The notes under the pieces are model-generated. The model had not been told where the DNA came from. It ran no database searches and worked only from the letters and a program-made list of their open reading frames with translations. From Trichopria drosophilae (taxonomy: Eukaryota; Arthropoda; Insecta; Hymenoptera; Diapriidae): a DNA stretch of 64,000 nt. Position 1 is the stretch's first letter. Each line of letters begins with the position of its first letter. The position numbers and the translations under genes are program-made. Positions 48,275-61,433 of the stretch are shown here, piece by piece. The stretch covers positions 161,130,001-161,194,000 of the forward strand of contig CM059582.1 in assembly GCA_030407085.1 (NCBI GenBank), given 5' to 3'.

Positions 48275-49183
48275 TTAATAGATATTTTTTCATTATAGTT
48301 TTCAACGGTTGTATTTTGTGTTGACCCAGCAGGCATATCTGACGTCGAAATAGCTAAACTTTCAGAAACTTTTGTTCGATTTTTTAAAAAATTCAACCGT
48401 GAAAAACTATATAAGATTATTTCCAAAAAACATGAATTTTTCAAATTGTTTTTACCTTTATATGGTTTTTTCACATAAAAATAATTTCAGAATTCTTATT
48501 TGAAGTAATGAAATTGTACCCTCGAAACTGTAACATTAAAATGTACATATTAACATTTTGTGAGTAATGGTGAAAGTATTCAAAATGACAGACAAAACAC
48601 GAAAAATTTAGCGAAAAGTTCAGGAATTTTTAATCGAAAAATAATATACTTTTCAAAATCTAAAATTTCGAAAAATTTAAAATCTCTTCAAGAAAAATTT
48701 GAAAAAATGTGTATTCTTTGAGCAATACTAAGAACTTTTTGTTTAGTGACATTTTTTCTGAAATTCTATCATTTTCAAATTAAAAATTCCTGATCTTGTG
48801 GACGATCTTTCCGATATTTGTTTTCAATGAATTTTTTATTTAAAAATTATAGACTTTCGCTGAAATTGCCCTGAAATTTGTCGGATTTTTAGTTAATGTA
48901 CACATTTCAGTTTCGAGGATACGATATCTTTACATTGAACGGAAATTTTGAAATTATTTCAATATAAAAAGACAATAATTTCAAAAAGACATGTTTTTTT
49001 AAAAATAATGGTATATAGTTTTTCCCGGTTGAATTTTTTGAAAAGCTAACAAAAGATTCAGAAAGTTAAGTTAATTTTATATCACAAATGCCTGCTTGGA
49101 CTTTTCTTGAAAACCTTTTTTACACAAAATAAAACCGTTCAAAACTATAGTGAAAAAAGTCCATTCTGGACTTAAAGGGTTAA
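48275..49183. mobile_element. TTAA-flanked palindromic MITE, left tip shortened
   Basis: ATTATAGTTTTCAACGGTTG near 48292 is mirrored near 49128 (ACCGTTCAAAACTATAGT). The right end GGACTTAAAGGG precedes TTAA at 49180-49183. The left TTAA (48275-48278) lies about 15 bases closer to the arm than expected, so the left tip appears deleted. Confidence 0.65.
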
Positions 49184-50888
49184 CAATCTTGTTAAAAATT
49201 CTGGACGTATCGGGTCTGTAACTTTATTCCAACATCCACCGCAGCCGTTATTGTCGACGCAATTATTCATAAAAAGACTTTTTTATAAACTTCAGAATGT
49301 GATTAGTAAATATTTAATAAGTTCAATGTATTTAAAAAGTCTTGAATATATGTCAAAGAGACCTACAAAGTGGCCTTAAAGATCTAAATTTGAATGAAGG
49401 TGAGATGCTGAGAATTGTATTAATAGATATGTTTTACAAAATTCATTGTTAAAATAATCACTTTTATCAATTGAGAAAAACTAATAATTTAAGAAAAACT
49501 AAGTATATGGACATACTTCCATAGCGAATGACTGAACCCAACGAAACCAATATTATACGTGAAATATTTCTCTCAATTGAAAATAATTTCCAGTCATTGG
49601 TAAAAACGTTCAGCATAGATCATAGAATTCTATTTCATTTTAAATGTTGTATAGCCTCCGGAAGTTCCTCGAGTGCACTCATTTCATCCGTATACCTATA
49701 ATCGTTCGTTTTCTGGTTAGCTACTCCTTTCCGGTTCTGTTAAAATTGTCTCCTGAACGATATTTTACAACGATTTTTAATGGTCCATTTGATCACCCTT
49801 TTTTGGGAGGGCCTGATTATATTCTAAGGAGGTCTTATGGTTTTTTGGGTATAATATTACCAACTGTGATCATTCCAACCCTTATATTATTTGTGATAGA
49901 AATATAGGTGCAAACGCTTTGAATCAAGACATTTTTTAGGGATTTTTGTGAACACAAAAATGAGTACACTTCAGGTTAATAAAATCTGACATATACTACA
50001 ATCAATTTCAAAACCTACAGTAGTAACAAAAGAATTAAAAATCAATAAGGTTATTTCCGTGATTTTATATTTAAATTATATACCAATTGAAAGTAATTCA
50101 AAATTCCAGTATAGCTTTCATTGCATTTTACAACCTCGGTTTTTAATGTGTGATTCGATCATATCCGAAGGTTAATTTTCATGGTTTATAGAGTTAGTAC
50201 CAAATTTACGAATACATTTGAGGGATACAAATTTTATTGCACATAATCCCTTATGTATTAATATTTTAATATATTATTCAAACAATACAAAATCACCATT
50301 TGGTATCCTTCAACTTGTATACAGTACATTTAACATTTTAGAATGCTTGCTTGGGAGTTAGAAGATTGCTGAAAAAGAAGAAAAAATTAAATGAATATTT
50401 TGCTTTATTCGGCAGTCATATCACATCTATTTTAAATCGTGTTAAAAACGTATCTCTGTGCAACTCGTATTGCCTCTGGTTTCCAGTAATATATCAAGGT
50501 AATTACTTTTAGCAATACATCTACATGGAGAAAATATGAATAATTCTAAAAAGTGTTTAAATAAATTGCCGTGTGCACGAGACAATACCATTGTTCCACT
50601 GATAATTTCACGATATTCGTTTTTACAATTATTAAGTTCGTTACATAAAATCATTTTAAATAATATTATTTGCCATTATTTTTATTGCTACTATTATTCA
50701 CTATGAAATATTATTGACATTTACTTAACGTAATATAACCCGTATAAAGACAAAAAGGAGAAAATGTCCATTCATTTCAAAACATTTCGTTACAAAATCT
50801 TTTTTTATTAAAAATCACGAGACCTGATTTACAATTCTGAATTCTGAAAATACAATTTTGCTTACTATCTCTCGAGTTATTAATTCGG
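49184..50888. other. Non-coding stretch, one unrecognised open frame
   Basis: 49644-49907 (plus) is an 87-codon frame starting with ATG and having two hydrophobic stretches near residues 14-34 and 64-86. I do not recognise it and see no splice partners, so chance is likely. Confidence 0.35.
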
Positions 50889-51208
50889 GTGCACCTAAAA
50901 AATCCGACAAATCACAAAACAGTCACATCAAAAACCAGACATTTCAAAATATACATATATTTTGAAAATGTAATTAATGATTTATTTCTGAATGTGATTA
51001 TGCCAGGGTCAAACTGATTTGACCTTCAAGTGATCTACAAAACTAACCCCTTCGTCAAACATTTTTGAAGTTGAAATTACTTTTCAGTGAGATCTTTAGG
51101 TATTGAACTCACCAATCGGAGGTGTCCGTTTTTTTAAATGGCTGGCTTTTAAATATATGGTTTTTGAAGTATCTGTTTTGTAGTTTGTCGTGTTTTTGAG
51201 ATGCACCC
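50889..51208. mobile_element. Short inverted-repeat element, copy 2 of the family at 31935-32225
   Basis: The left end GGGTGCACCTAAAAAATCCG and the right end GTTTTTGAGATGCACCC are inverted repeats with shared GGGTGCA(C/T)C tips. The interior is collinear with 31935-32225. Confidence 0.75.
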
Positions 51209-52046
51209 ATTAATTTCACTATTACTATATATTATGATATTCCTCATACTAACTTTCATCATATTTGTTATGCTTCTCTGCTCTCTTTGTGTTAATCCAG
51301 ATCGCGTCCAATATCTTATAAATTGTCATGGGTAAAAAAAATAGCAAACTAAAGTATTATTTAAATGTGTTACATGTTTGTTCATGAAGACAAAAAAAGT
51401 CAACGTTCTACATTTAGTGAAGACATCGTAGTTATTCTATTTATGATTTTAGTTCTGCATTCACTTAGTTTAAGAATAATTTTTGTTTTAAATAATACGC
51501 ACAAGTAGTCGAGTGTACATACACAACTTTGCGGGCTATCTACAGCAGTTTCAAGTTAATGTGCGCTCGGTACAAATGCTCATGTCAATAATGTTATATT
51601 TCAGCAACTTTAATGTCAACTATTGCATTAGAAAAAAGTGATTGTGAGAAAAAATATTTAATTTTACGAGTTTTTCTCGCTGAAGCTAGATAGTATGAGA
51701 ATTTTTCGGTGGAAATTGTCAATATCGATTTTTTAAATGCAGGTGACAAATGCAGGAACAGTTTAATATTTAGCAAATTTTGACTAAAAGTTTTACAAAA
51801 TAAACTTTATAGGCTGTTAAATTTAAGATATCAAAAAATCGCATAACTTATTATCCGCATTATTTCATGAAGTATCATTACAAATTGCTTATTACATCTC
51901 ATCTGGGATATATTACTAAATTTGATGTAAAAAGTGGGGCCTTATGGATTACATAATGAGTTATGACATGAAAAATGATTCACAAGAAGAACAAGTTAAA
52001 CTATGTGAATATGTGTCACAACAAAAATTTTCTTGACGCATTTGAA
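51209..52046. other. AT-rich non-coding stretch, nothing recognised
   Basis: No coding frame with motifs and no repeat boundaries. Confidence 0.45.
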
Positions 52047-52391
52047 AATAATATTTGCAATATAATAAAAATAATAATAAGGGTTCGGCTTTGTCCTACA
52101 AAGTTGGTTGCTGTTGGTTGCTGTTTATTTTCCTCGACGTTTCGAACGACTTGCGTTCATTTTCAAGAGGTTACTGTAACTTCTTGAAAATGAACGCAAG
52201 TCGTTCGAAACGTCGAGGAAAATCAACAGGTTACAGTAACCTCTTGAAAATGAACGCAAGTCGTTCGAAATGTCGAGGAAAATCAACAGCAACCAACAGC
52301 AACCAACTTTGTAGGACAAAGCCGAACCCTTATTATTATTTTTATTATATATACTTCTACATAAAAACACCGTGTAATAATATTTGCAATA
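52047..52391. mobile_element. Retroelement-like insertion with 16-bp target duplication and internal inverted duplication
   Basis: Flanked by the exact 16-bp duplication AATAATATTTGCAATA (52047-52062 and 52376-52391). The 313-bp insert has an outer inverted repeat (AAGGGTTCGGCTTTGTCCTA at 52079 and its complement at 52312) and three copies of the block CTTGAAAATGAACGCAAGTC, one inverted (near 52155) and two direct (near 52183 and 52246, 63 bases apart). A long target duplication of this size points to target-primed reverse transcription (LINE, SINE or Penelope-like). The ends match no family I can name. Confidence 0.8.
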
Positions 52392-52455
52392 CTTTGATGC
52401 ACTTTATAATTAAAGCCCATTATTATTAAACAGCGACACCAATTTTGGGTCATTA

Positions 52456-52616
52456 AACTAAGAGAATTTTTCTGGTTAAAAGTTCCATACTGGCAGGTTG
52501 AAGTGCCAGTATGATAATTTTTAATATCAGTATGGCACTTTTGCATCTATTGCGAGTATATCCCACTGGAACTAAAATACAGTATTGGACTTTTAACTAA
52601 AAGAATTCTCTCAGTG
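52456..52616. mobile_element. Short TA-flanked MITE
   Basis: The right end complement CACTGAGAGAATTCTTTTAG matches the left end AACTAAGAGAATTTTTCTGG, with TA at both sides (52454-52455, 52617-52618). Inner arms GTTAAAAGTTCCATACTGGC also mirror. Length 161 bp; tips like the MITE at 21128. Confidence 0.7.
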
Positions 52617-52618
52617 TA

Positions 52619-55600
52619 AGTTTGCTGAATCTTCTAGAAAATAATAATTTTGAATAGGAACTGTACGGCGCAAACTCATAACATCAAATAAATGAATACT
52701 TTTTAAAATTTAGTCGCATGTGCTTTTCTGCTTGCTATTTTTCAAGGATACATGATGACTTAATTGAGTTCTTAACATTAAAGACACACGACACAGTATC
52801 TATATGCATTACGAGATAAAATGATGAGAAACAAACAGATTTTTTACACAAAAATAAGTTGTGTTATAACTAGATCTCAGTTTGTTAATTCGAGAAAAGT
52901 AAACATTACGATATCTCAACTTACATGAAGATATCTTCTAGTTTATGTAGTACAGCCATTATATGCAGATTTACTACTGAGTTGCAATTTCAACTTACAA
53001 AGAATAATCGTTTTATGTTTTGCGTTCATTATAAACAATGCTTGGCATACTTGACATGTTAATTCTACCGTAAAAAAAAAATAAATAACAGCTATATCTA
53101 TGAAGTTTCTTCTATGGAATTAATTCTCTGTTTGGAACATATGTGGGTGAATAAACCTTTTCTTTGGCTTGACCGCGTTCATTAAAGTTTGAAGTGAGGC
53201 CATTGTACAACGTCAATCCTCTATTTAAAAGCGAAAATATAGTGGCAAACAATTTTAGCAAAATAATGATTTCATATAGTCTTATACTAACTATCTGTAA
53301 AAAATGCAAGCTGCAATTTTCGTAAAAGAATCTTATATACATTAATATAACTTTTACCAGTGAAAACGTTAGGCGCATATGATAATTTAGTTTTTAATTT
53401 TTCCAAAATACCCTAGTAGAAATTTATCCATTTTTTTCTTAAACTGTCAATTTTCCATGCACCTTTAACATGCGGTAAATAAGAATGTTATACAAGAATT
53501 GTACAAAAAATGTTTCCATTTCTACCATGGTACTGGTGGTTTTGATAAAGTTTTGAGACCAACAGTGATAGAATGAAATCAGTACATGACATTTTCTCTA
53601 AAAAAATTAATGGCTTTCTAAAAATTGCGTTTCATACTGAACTTTCCTAAAAGTTATCCAAATACAAATTTAGCGTTTCTATATTTGTATAATTTCAAGA
53701 AATTATCATTTTCTGAGTTCTCTCAAACCACTGTAATGTCAGAAAACTGGATATAAAAAAAGTTATTTTTAAGGAATATATTTGCTAACGTAACTATGAC
53801 GATGGACATTTAGAATCCTGATGGCATTCCCTACTTTATGGCATTAGTGTTATATTTGCATCGAGTAAAGCATTACAATATATGAAAACCTGGAATACAA
53901 TGGCGATCAATGAAACTTCACGTCAACAACTACAAGCAAAGCCGTTTTCATTTTGGACAAAAATGAGAAATTATTACATTACATCCGTAAATTAAACGCT
54001 CACTTAATATACAATTTGCCCATTTTAAGTAAAACATAAAAATTCTGCAATGATTTATTAAAATAAAAATGGAAATGAAACATAATAATTTGTAGAGAAT
54101 AGAATAATGAAAAACTGTCAGTTTTTGTAGAATTCAGGCCTGCAACACTTACGAATTAGGCTGTCTTAAATTTCTCAAAGCCATGGAGAGAAAATTGTCT
54201 AACTTGACCCAGAATATGTATTTAATGTCTTACACACGATTCTTAGCCGCACGTGACTCTATAGAATTCAAAATTGAAAACTATGAATAAGTTGAGAATG
54301 GAAGAAGAAAAAGAGAATAATAATGGTAGGTACTAGAGCATAGAAAAGCCTGGAATATTTTTCAGAAATTCAACTCTTAACGTGGTTTAATGTATCTTCA
54401 TTCTATATTAAATGAATAACAGTATAGTAGGATTATTAGTCAAGTGCCATTCGTACAAAGTGCTAACCAGAAATTACTAAAAAGTCTGCATTAAACATTT
54501 AAATATGCATGGAATATTGAAAAGGGAAGAAATTAACAAAGTGTGAAAAAGCCATCCATTAATATTATTATCTAGTGTATGAAATCGTAAATAATTGAAT
54601 GATTTATATTAACCCAGATATTCAGGAATGTTCAGAGTAACTAATTACTGTTCTGAATCTAATTAGTTGTAAAAAATTGGTTGCATAACATTGACAAACA
54701 ATTAAATTTACAACAGAAAACGCTAAGTTCAGAAATGTGTTGTAAAACATTACGTATCACCCACAACATGAATAACCTTTTGTTCTTTAATCAAATTTGT
54801 TTCATATTGATCCAATAGTATTTGTATTCATTTTTTAACGCAAAAACCTTTAAGTCCAGACATGGATTTGATAATTTGGTTAGTAACTTTATTACTCCAG
54901 GAAACTTTTTCTTATTACATAATAGCTATTCTTCCATATGCATGTTTCGGTATACATATAAAATATGTGGCGAGACATTACCATTTTTTTACATCTGTAC
55001 GAATGAGCATTTTGTCAAAATACAAATTTATATTTACTTATACTTATTTATTTAAATATTTACTTTAAAAAGTTGATTTAAAAACTTTTCATGCAATGCA
55101 TCTAAATCTGTTGATACACTTATCAAGTTAGAATTTCCGTAAAGATCCTGGATATTTCAAACTCTAAAGATTACAAGTTGCATTTTTGCTGGTAAATTGG
55201 TTAGATATTAGTATTTGACATCACTATTTTGCCAGTACATATGTTTCATAGGTTATTTGTTTAATTCTTAAAGTGGCGCACTTGCGGATGGCACCTTGTT
55301 ATTTCAGACTTCAGTTGCATATACAATCACTAACAGCATTAGACTCAACGGAAATATAAAGTATTACACGGAAACAGATTCCACCATAAATATCGATGGT
55401 TATAATGTAGACAATATTCAATAGCAGTGTATTGAAATTAATATCTGCATATTTGATACAGCGTTTTTTTTAATCTTCGTAGCAAACATTTATCTACAAT
55501 TTGGTCATCTTCTTGGCGTGCTATCATTCCCATTTAAGGCTGGATTTTCCTCTTAGGTCTTTGTATTGATAGTTGTTTCTACATAGAGATTGCCAACAGT

Positions 55601-58112
55601 TATAACAGAACGTAGAATGCACATGTGGGCAAATCCGCGTAACTTTTAAGCTTTAACCCTTGCGAGTCTGGGTGATTCGAGACATTTAAAACAAAATATT
55701 TATTACAACAACGTGATTATGTATCAGTAAATATGTTTAATTTGACATACACCGTCATAGCAGTCAGCTTTGTAAAGTAACTTCTAACTCTTAATTTTGC
55801 AAACTTAGTAGATAGACTGTAAATTCTATTTCACATGCCTAAAAATTTGTTAAGTATTTCAACAATGGCTTCAAATTTTGTTCACGACGTCTTTACAACC
55901 CAAGCAATAAGACGTAACTTATTATTGGTGTGTGCCGGTAAATAAAGATCTGTTAATATGTCCTCAAAAATAAGACCTCTATAAATTATATATTTTTATT
56001 TGTCACCGTTTACTTTAATTATTCATTTAATGTTAGTTAATCGGTCACTTTAGATCAACGAGATACCAAAGGTATAATACTAAATATAAAAAGGTAAATA
56101 AAAGCAATTAATAAGATAATTTTAATACAGAATAAGTTAATGTTAAATACAATTTAGATTTCATCCTCTTCATCTGGGTCCTCTTCGGAAATGTTTGAAA
56201 AAAATAGAAAATTAATTATTCAAAAAGAAAAATATTGTAGGACGAAAATCACATCTCCAAGACGTTAATGAGGAGAATATTTCACACGTTCCCAGCACAA
56301 CCAACCAAGACGATTTTATGTAAGAACTCATCCAGGAACTAGCCTTATAATAATAGGATTATGGAAGGGGATAAGAACCCATTACTTTATCGAGAAGAAA
56401 ACGACATCTATCGCGGTGAATGCAATCAATTTCTTTATATCTATTAAGTAATGATTTATCAATTTCTGGCAGGTAGGCTATTTCAACCCTAATATTTACT
56501 GTATTTTTATTGTTTTTAATAAAAATTTTTTAATTTCTGAGCGTCTTTTATTATTTGTTTCTATTGTTAATATTGTGACGTTTTTATAGTCAAAACGGTG
56601 GTTTCAAAAAAGGGACTTTTGACAGACTCTGAAAGTTGCCAATTTTAACTGATTTCTGAGGTAGTGTCCCTCATAATTGACAACTCAAACAATTTCTTCC
56701 ATGGAAATATCCGCATATTCAAGTATTTAAACCACGATATTAATTTAAAAAAATATCAGTATTGTTAAGAAGAAGATAAAGACCTAGAATAATGAGCAAG
56801 CTATGGTACTTTTCGCGTAATTCAAACACCAACAATATTTTAAAACTTCAATTTGTAATTTCCAAATATTCAATAATATTACTTTTTGTTTATTGCATCA
56901 TACATAATACTAATAATGCGTCGTACATCCTTAGTTCTTCTTTTACAAACTATCGTATAAGAAAAATTATAAGAAAAATTCGTATTTCATGAACATAAAA
57001 GTTTGAACAAAAATGAGTGGGGTAACCTTTTGTTTGCTTTTTAAAATTGTGTATAAAAATTAAAGAAATAAGTTTGAAAACTGTGCGAAATTAGTATATT
57101 ATGCTGCAAGGGATGATTTGTAGTATAACCGCTCAGAACTTTTGATTTCACTGTTCGGAATATAAAGAAATTAAATGACTCGAACATTAATAGGTTCTGT
57201 TTTCCTCTAGCGGTGATACAGGGAACAAATGTCTATTGTAGAAAAATACTACAAATCCCAGCTGTGCAGACTTCTATGTCATATTTAGTGGTTGTAATCA
57301 ACAACCCATGTATGTAATTAACATTAAACCTCTTTATTTTTTTCATTTATGTAAAAACGACCGTATCACCAAGTATTTAGATTTTATAATTATTATAAAT
57401 AATTGGTCAAAGAAGAAAATTATATTTTGCTTTTGCAACGATTTTTATATTTCTACAAAAATTAAGTCCATTAAAAAACACACCTAGTGCCGTACCGTCC
57501 GACAAAAAACTTCCGACTTAGTAGCTCCACAGCAGATCCATCACGGATCCTTTGCGGATTTAACGTTTTTGCAAGGGTAACATACTGTTATTGGTTTCAA
57601 CAACAAGACACATTTGCACCAGTTTAGTGACTCTTAGCAATTTTGAAATGCAGAGTTGTTGAGGTTCATAAGGTTAACATGAAAATGATGTACACCTACC
57701 ATATTCCTATTCTTATTTGGGTTGAGTAGTGATTTAAAAATTACGGACACCTCCAAGTTTTTATAGTTAATGGCTAAACTAGTCGGAAGGTCAACTACTG
57801 CCATAACTAATTGTAAGTCTAATTAATAATATACTAATTAGTAGAAAGAATAAAAGTTTGCTGTCTTCTGAAGAATATGCATAATGCTTTACTTATTCGG
57901 TATCCTGGAGGGGTTGTAATTGATAACCAGTTCCGCCTTTCTGAACTGAAAAAATCTTTTTATCTTATAATGAGTGTTTCAGGACAAGCAAAACGAATTA
58001 TGCAGAATTATATACCATCATTCAAAAACCGCAATTTGCATCTGTAACAAAGATATCTGTAACGCTGTTTGAGTACAAAATAAGAACTCATATCTACAAT
58101 TAAAATAATGGC
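52619..58112. other. Long AT-rich non-coding stretch
   Basis: 53408-53530 has inverted ends TACCCTAGTAGAAAT / ATTTCTACCATGGTA, probably a small MITE related to 63168-63285. 56160-56197 on the minus strand encodes the acidic run EEDPDEEDEI followed by a stop, but without a clear splice acceptor. No gene is supported. Confidence 0.45.
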
Positions 58113-58500
58113 GTATGCATCCCGAACGCCATTAGAGCCGATTGTGGAGTCTTGAGCGGGTCATCGCCGGAGTCCTGTCGAGTTACGGAACCTTCATTCT
58201 GGATTTCTCCGGGCACCATGGATTTCACCTAACCGGATCCTGATAAGGCAAACCCTGTTGAATTACAACCAGAAAACTATCTTTATTCAGGTCATTATCA
58301 GGTACATAACAAAGATACGCCTCGATTACCATGGTTAAATTCGCAATCTAAACTGGCTTTCTGATCGGATCCCAAACAGGCTAATTTGACTGGGCCCCGG
58401 CCAGAATCGGGCTTCTATTCGTTTAAAATCTGGTTGACTTTTCAATCGGGTTTACTTGCTGAACTCTAACTCGAACCCTGTTTCTATTATAGTTGTGTCA
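58113..58500. other. GC-rich island, unknown repeat
   Basis: Markedly GC-richer than its surroundings, with related pieces such as ACCGGATCCTGATAAGGC and ATCGGATCCCAAACAGGC, and AATCGGG repeated near 58406 and 58455. Probably a diverged mobile element; no ends or frames found. Confidence 0.45.
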
Positions 58501-58879
58501 CATTTTATTCCACTGGTTGAGTCTTAAACTACAGAAATTTCTATAGAAAGATATACAAATTATAAATCACCATACGATTGTATGTACAATGGGGAATACG
58601 GGTCTACATAGTGCTAGTCGTCCAATGTACGAGACAATGCATGTTGTGTTTTCAATGGTTCTACATCTCTGTCGTTATAGAAATAGGAGTTGGTTTGCAC
58701 ATTAGTCGTCTTGTCCGAACCTTTTAATGAGGTATTTGAAGTGGAACGTATACGTGTACAGTAAATTTCTATTCTAAGTATTATGTTTTATTTCGTACTT
58801 TCTTGGATTATCAAGTGCGTAACCTTATTTGGTTAGTTACGTAATGTTTGACGGCATTTGATGAGGTTTTAATTCTCTA

Positions 58880-59578
58880 TTCGTTTAATCCATGCCCGAA
58901 TTAATTCCTTTATAGTTTTTGAACGTTCAACATGTACTTCACTTCTTTAATGTCTGAAGATGTTGATGTCCAATGTTCAATCCTATACCCCCGATATCGT
59001 TTATTAAAATTTCAAATTGTTGTTCAAAGTAAACTATTTCGGTTATGTACATGGAGTTTCATTCTCTAACGTACATCACTTTATGGATGTCTAAAGTAAT
59101 TTCTACATCCCAAGTACATTCTCAATCGTGTTATTTTTAATCTCTATTTGTCAAACACACATCCACATTGATTACTTTATAGTTCTTTGTGTGTTCAACC
59201 TAGACGTCACTTCCCGAATATCCAAATATATTTTGAATATTAATTGTTAATGTTTATCCGTCCGCTCTTTAAGCTATAAAATATATAAACCGAATGAGTT
59301 ATCTATGATGTATGATGGACATCAACTATACATCACTTCATCGACGTTGAAGGTGCATAACTTGTACATACTATCTACATCTTTTAATTTTTTTATTTTA
59401 AATGTCTATTCGTCCAAAACACGCCTATACTGAGTTCTTATTTACAATTCTTTGGGAGTCCAATATTTACATCATTTATTGAATATTTAAAGATGTTGTG
59501 GACGATAATTCCTAATGTCCATTCATATGCCCCCACATTATTGTTCAAATTACGAAGCCTACAACTCATTATACAGCG
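58880..59578 (+). repeat. Degenerate tandem array, period roughly 150 bp
   Basis: Recurring blocks TTTATAGTT(C/T)TT, GTTCAAC(A/C)T, GTACATCACTT(T/C)AT and TCTATTTGTC/TCTATTCGTC appear about every 130-190 bases near 58905, 59060, 59190, 59320 and 59440. More of the array resumes after 60431 (CATAACTTGTACATCCTAC). Confidence 0.6.
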
Positions 59579-60425
59579 TTTAACGCCACATATGACACCC
59601 CGTTTACCTCGAGGTGAATGCCGATAAACTGAACCAGAAGTTCCTCTTCCAAAATTGGATTTGAGGCTTAGAATTTGATTGGCAAGCCATCGAATTTTTT
59701 TAGCTCTACAATTGACCCCTGTGAATCTTTATTCAATTTTTCTCTTTTTATAGCCATAAAGAGGGTGAAAAATGCCAATTTTTGCGATTTTTCTCGTCCA
59801 ACTTTTTTCACTAAACAACTAACGAAATATCACAATAAAGAAATTGTAGGACATAAAAAAAACGAACAATTTGATCCATAATCGGAAACGATTCGATAAA
59901 ATTTAAACCCACAGGGAATATTTTAAAGTCGCAGAATTGACGAAAAACGTCTCGGTATTCGCAAAACTCGTTTTTCGCCAATTCCATGACTTTAAAAGGC
60001 TCCTCGTGGTTTCAATTTTTAACGAATCACGTCGTATTAAGGGTTAAATTGTACGTTTTTTCAAGGCCTACATCTTCTTTATGTGTGATATTTGTTAGCT
60101 GTTTAGCGAAAAATGTTAAACGCGAAAAAACTTAAAAATCGTCATTTTCCCTCTTTTTTTGGCTGTAACAAAAGAAATATTCATGGCAGGTCAAAGAGCT
60201 TCCGAGATGAATTTTAGAGCTTGAAAATATCTTCAATATGGACTTTTAGTAGTTAACATAACTTCAAAAAGAAGCGAGTTATTGTAAAAATAGTGATTTT
60301 TTTAAGCTTCGATGGCTCGCCAATCAAATTTTAAGCCTCAGATCCAATTTTGGAAAAGGAACTTCCGGTTCAGTTTTTTATTATTTATCTCCTAGTAAAC
60401 GGCGCGTGATAGGTGGCATTACACT
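59579..60425. mobile_element. Palindromic element with 5-bp target duplication
   Basis: 847 bp, flanked by CAGCG (59574-59578 and 60426-60430). The whole element folds on itself around 59965: CTGAACCAGAAGTTCCTC near 59628 against GAGGAACTTCTGG-like complement near 60358; GATTGGCAAGCCATCGAA near 59678 against TTCGATGGCTCGCCAATC near 60307. Arm identity is moderate. It interrupts the surrounding tandem array. Confidence 0.75.
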
Positions 60426-60656
60426 CAGCGGATATGTATGGTTCCTCTGCATAACTTGTACATCCTACATAGTACGTAAAGTATTTTGGTCCAAAGTACA
60501 TAGTTTGTTTCGCTCAAAGCGCAGCTCACTTTAGAGAGCTGAATCGCACGAGGATAATCTGGACTTCCAAGATGGTACTTTTGGACATGCTATGTATGCA
60601 TGTTTTGGACCTGGTGAACACACTTTGAATATATTCAGGATGTATATCAGTGTGCA

Positions 60657-60747
60657 ATGAATCTACCGTTTTAGACAGATAATTCGTCTTCTTTTTACCC
60701 TTTACGTAAAAAAGGGCTAAATGATCTGTCAAAAACGGCAGATTCAT
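60657..60747 (+). ncRNA. Pre-miRNA-like hairpin (candidate)
   Basis: 91-nt hairpin: 24-base arms (60657-60680 and 60724-60747) pair except at two single mismatches. The 43-base loop contains a second small stem, CCCTTTACGTAAAAAAGGG. Length and arm pairing fit an insect miRNA precursor on either strand. The same symmetry could also be a MITE remnant; no seed was recognised. Confidence 0.3.
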
Positions 60748-61433
60748 AGCACATGTGTATACATGTGATTTTTTAGGATCGCATTAGTAGATAAATAAAA
60801 TCTAAACAATTAGTGCACCTTCACTTTCTTTATACATGCAAATTAAATGACTTCGTGACGGTTAAGTCATCCAGAGTTATCTCCGGAGTGTAAAGGAGTT
60901 TTTTTCGCAAGTATTAGATGAAATGTCTTGAACTCGATCGGCAAAGGCGCATCCTTAAAGAGACAACTAATGAGCGGATATGCTAATAGAAGCGTTTCAG
61001 AATTTAAATTCCATCGATATATCCGAGGCCTTTTTCTCGCGCGGCACGCCGCCAACGTTTGCCTCCGACTCGAGGCAGAGAGAAAACTTGGTTGAGCTAA
61101 GGTCGGTGAAAAGTAGGAAGAAAGGGAATAAACAGAAATCGTAAAGCGCTGCGGTATAAACGCGCATACTTAATACCTACATCGTACAAGCTTGACAGTG
61201 CATAATTGTATTCTCGCCGGTTCGACCAGCCAACATCTACCTTATTACATATAACCTACTCTATCAATTTCTTAGAGCAAAAGTGCACTCTTCACGGAGT
61301 GAAAATTAAGTCAATCTAGTGAAAGAATTAAATCCCAGACTTTTCGGAGTGAAAACCACTCTGTACGAAGTGAAAATTCACTCAGATTGGTCAGTGTTCA
61401 TTCTATAAATAGTAAATTTTCACTCCAAGAAAT
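60748..61433. other. GC-richer non-coding stretch
   Basis: 60990-61100 is GC-rich with no confident exon. 61285-61440 has four to five CGGAGTGAAAA-like or complementary TTTTCACTCC blocks, a short degenerate repeat. Confidence 0.4.

Noticed and set aside
49644..49907. 87-codon frame with two hydrophobic segments
   Set aside because: Hydrophobic runs are expected in AT-rich DNA; no receptor or transporter motif and no exon partners.
52130..52280. Hammerhead ribozyme in the repeated block
   Set aside because: GAAACGTC is present, but the required CTGATGA core is missing.
56150..56200. Possible acidic C-terminal exon EEDPDEEDEI-stop on the minus strand
   Set aside because: No good AG acceptor next to the polypyrimidine tract and no upstream exon; could be chance.
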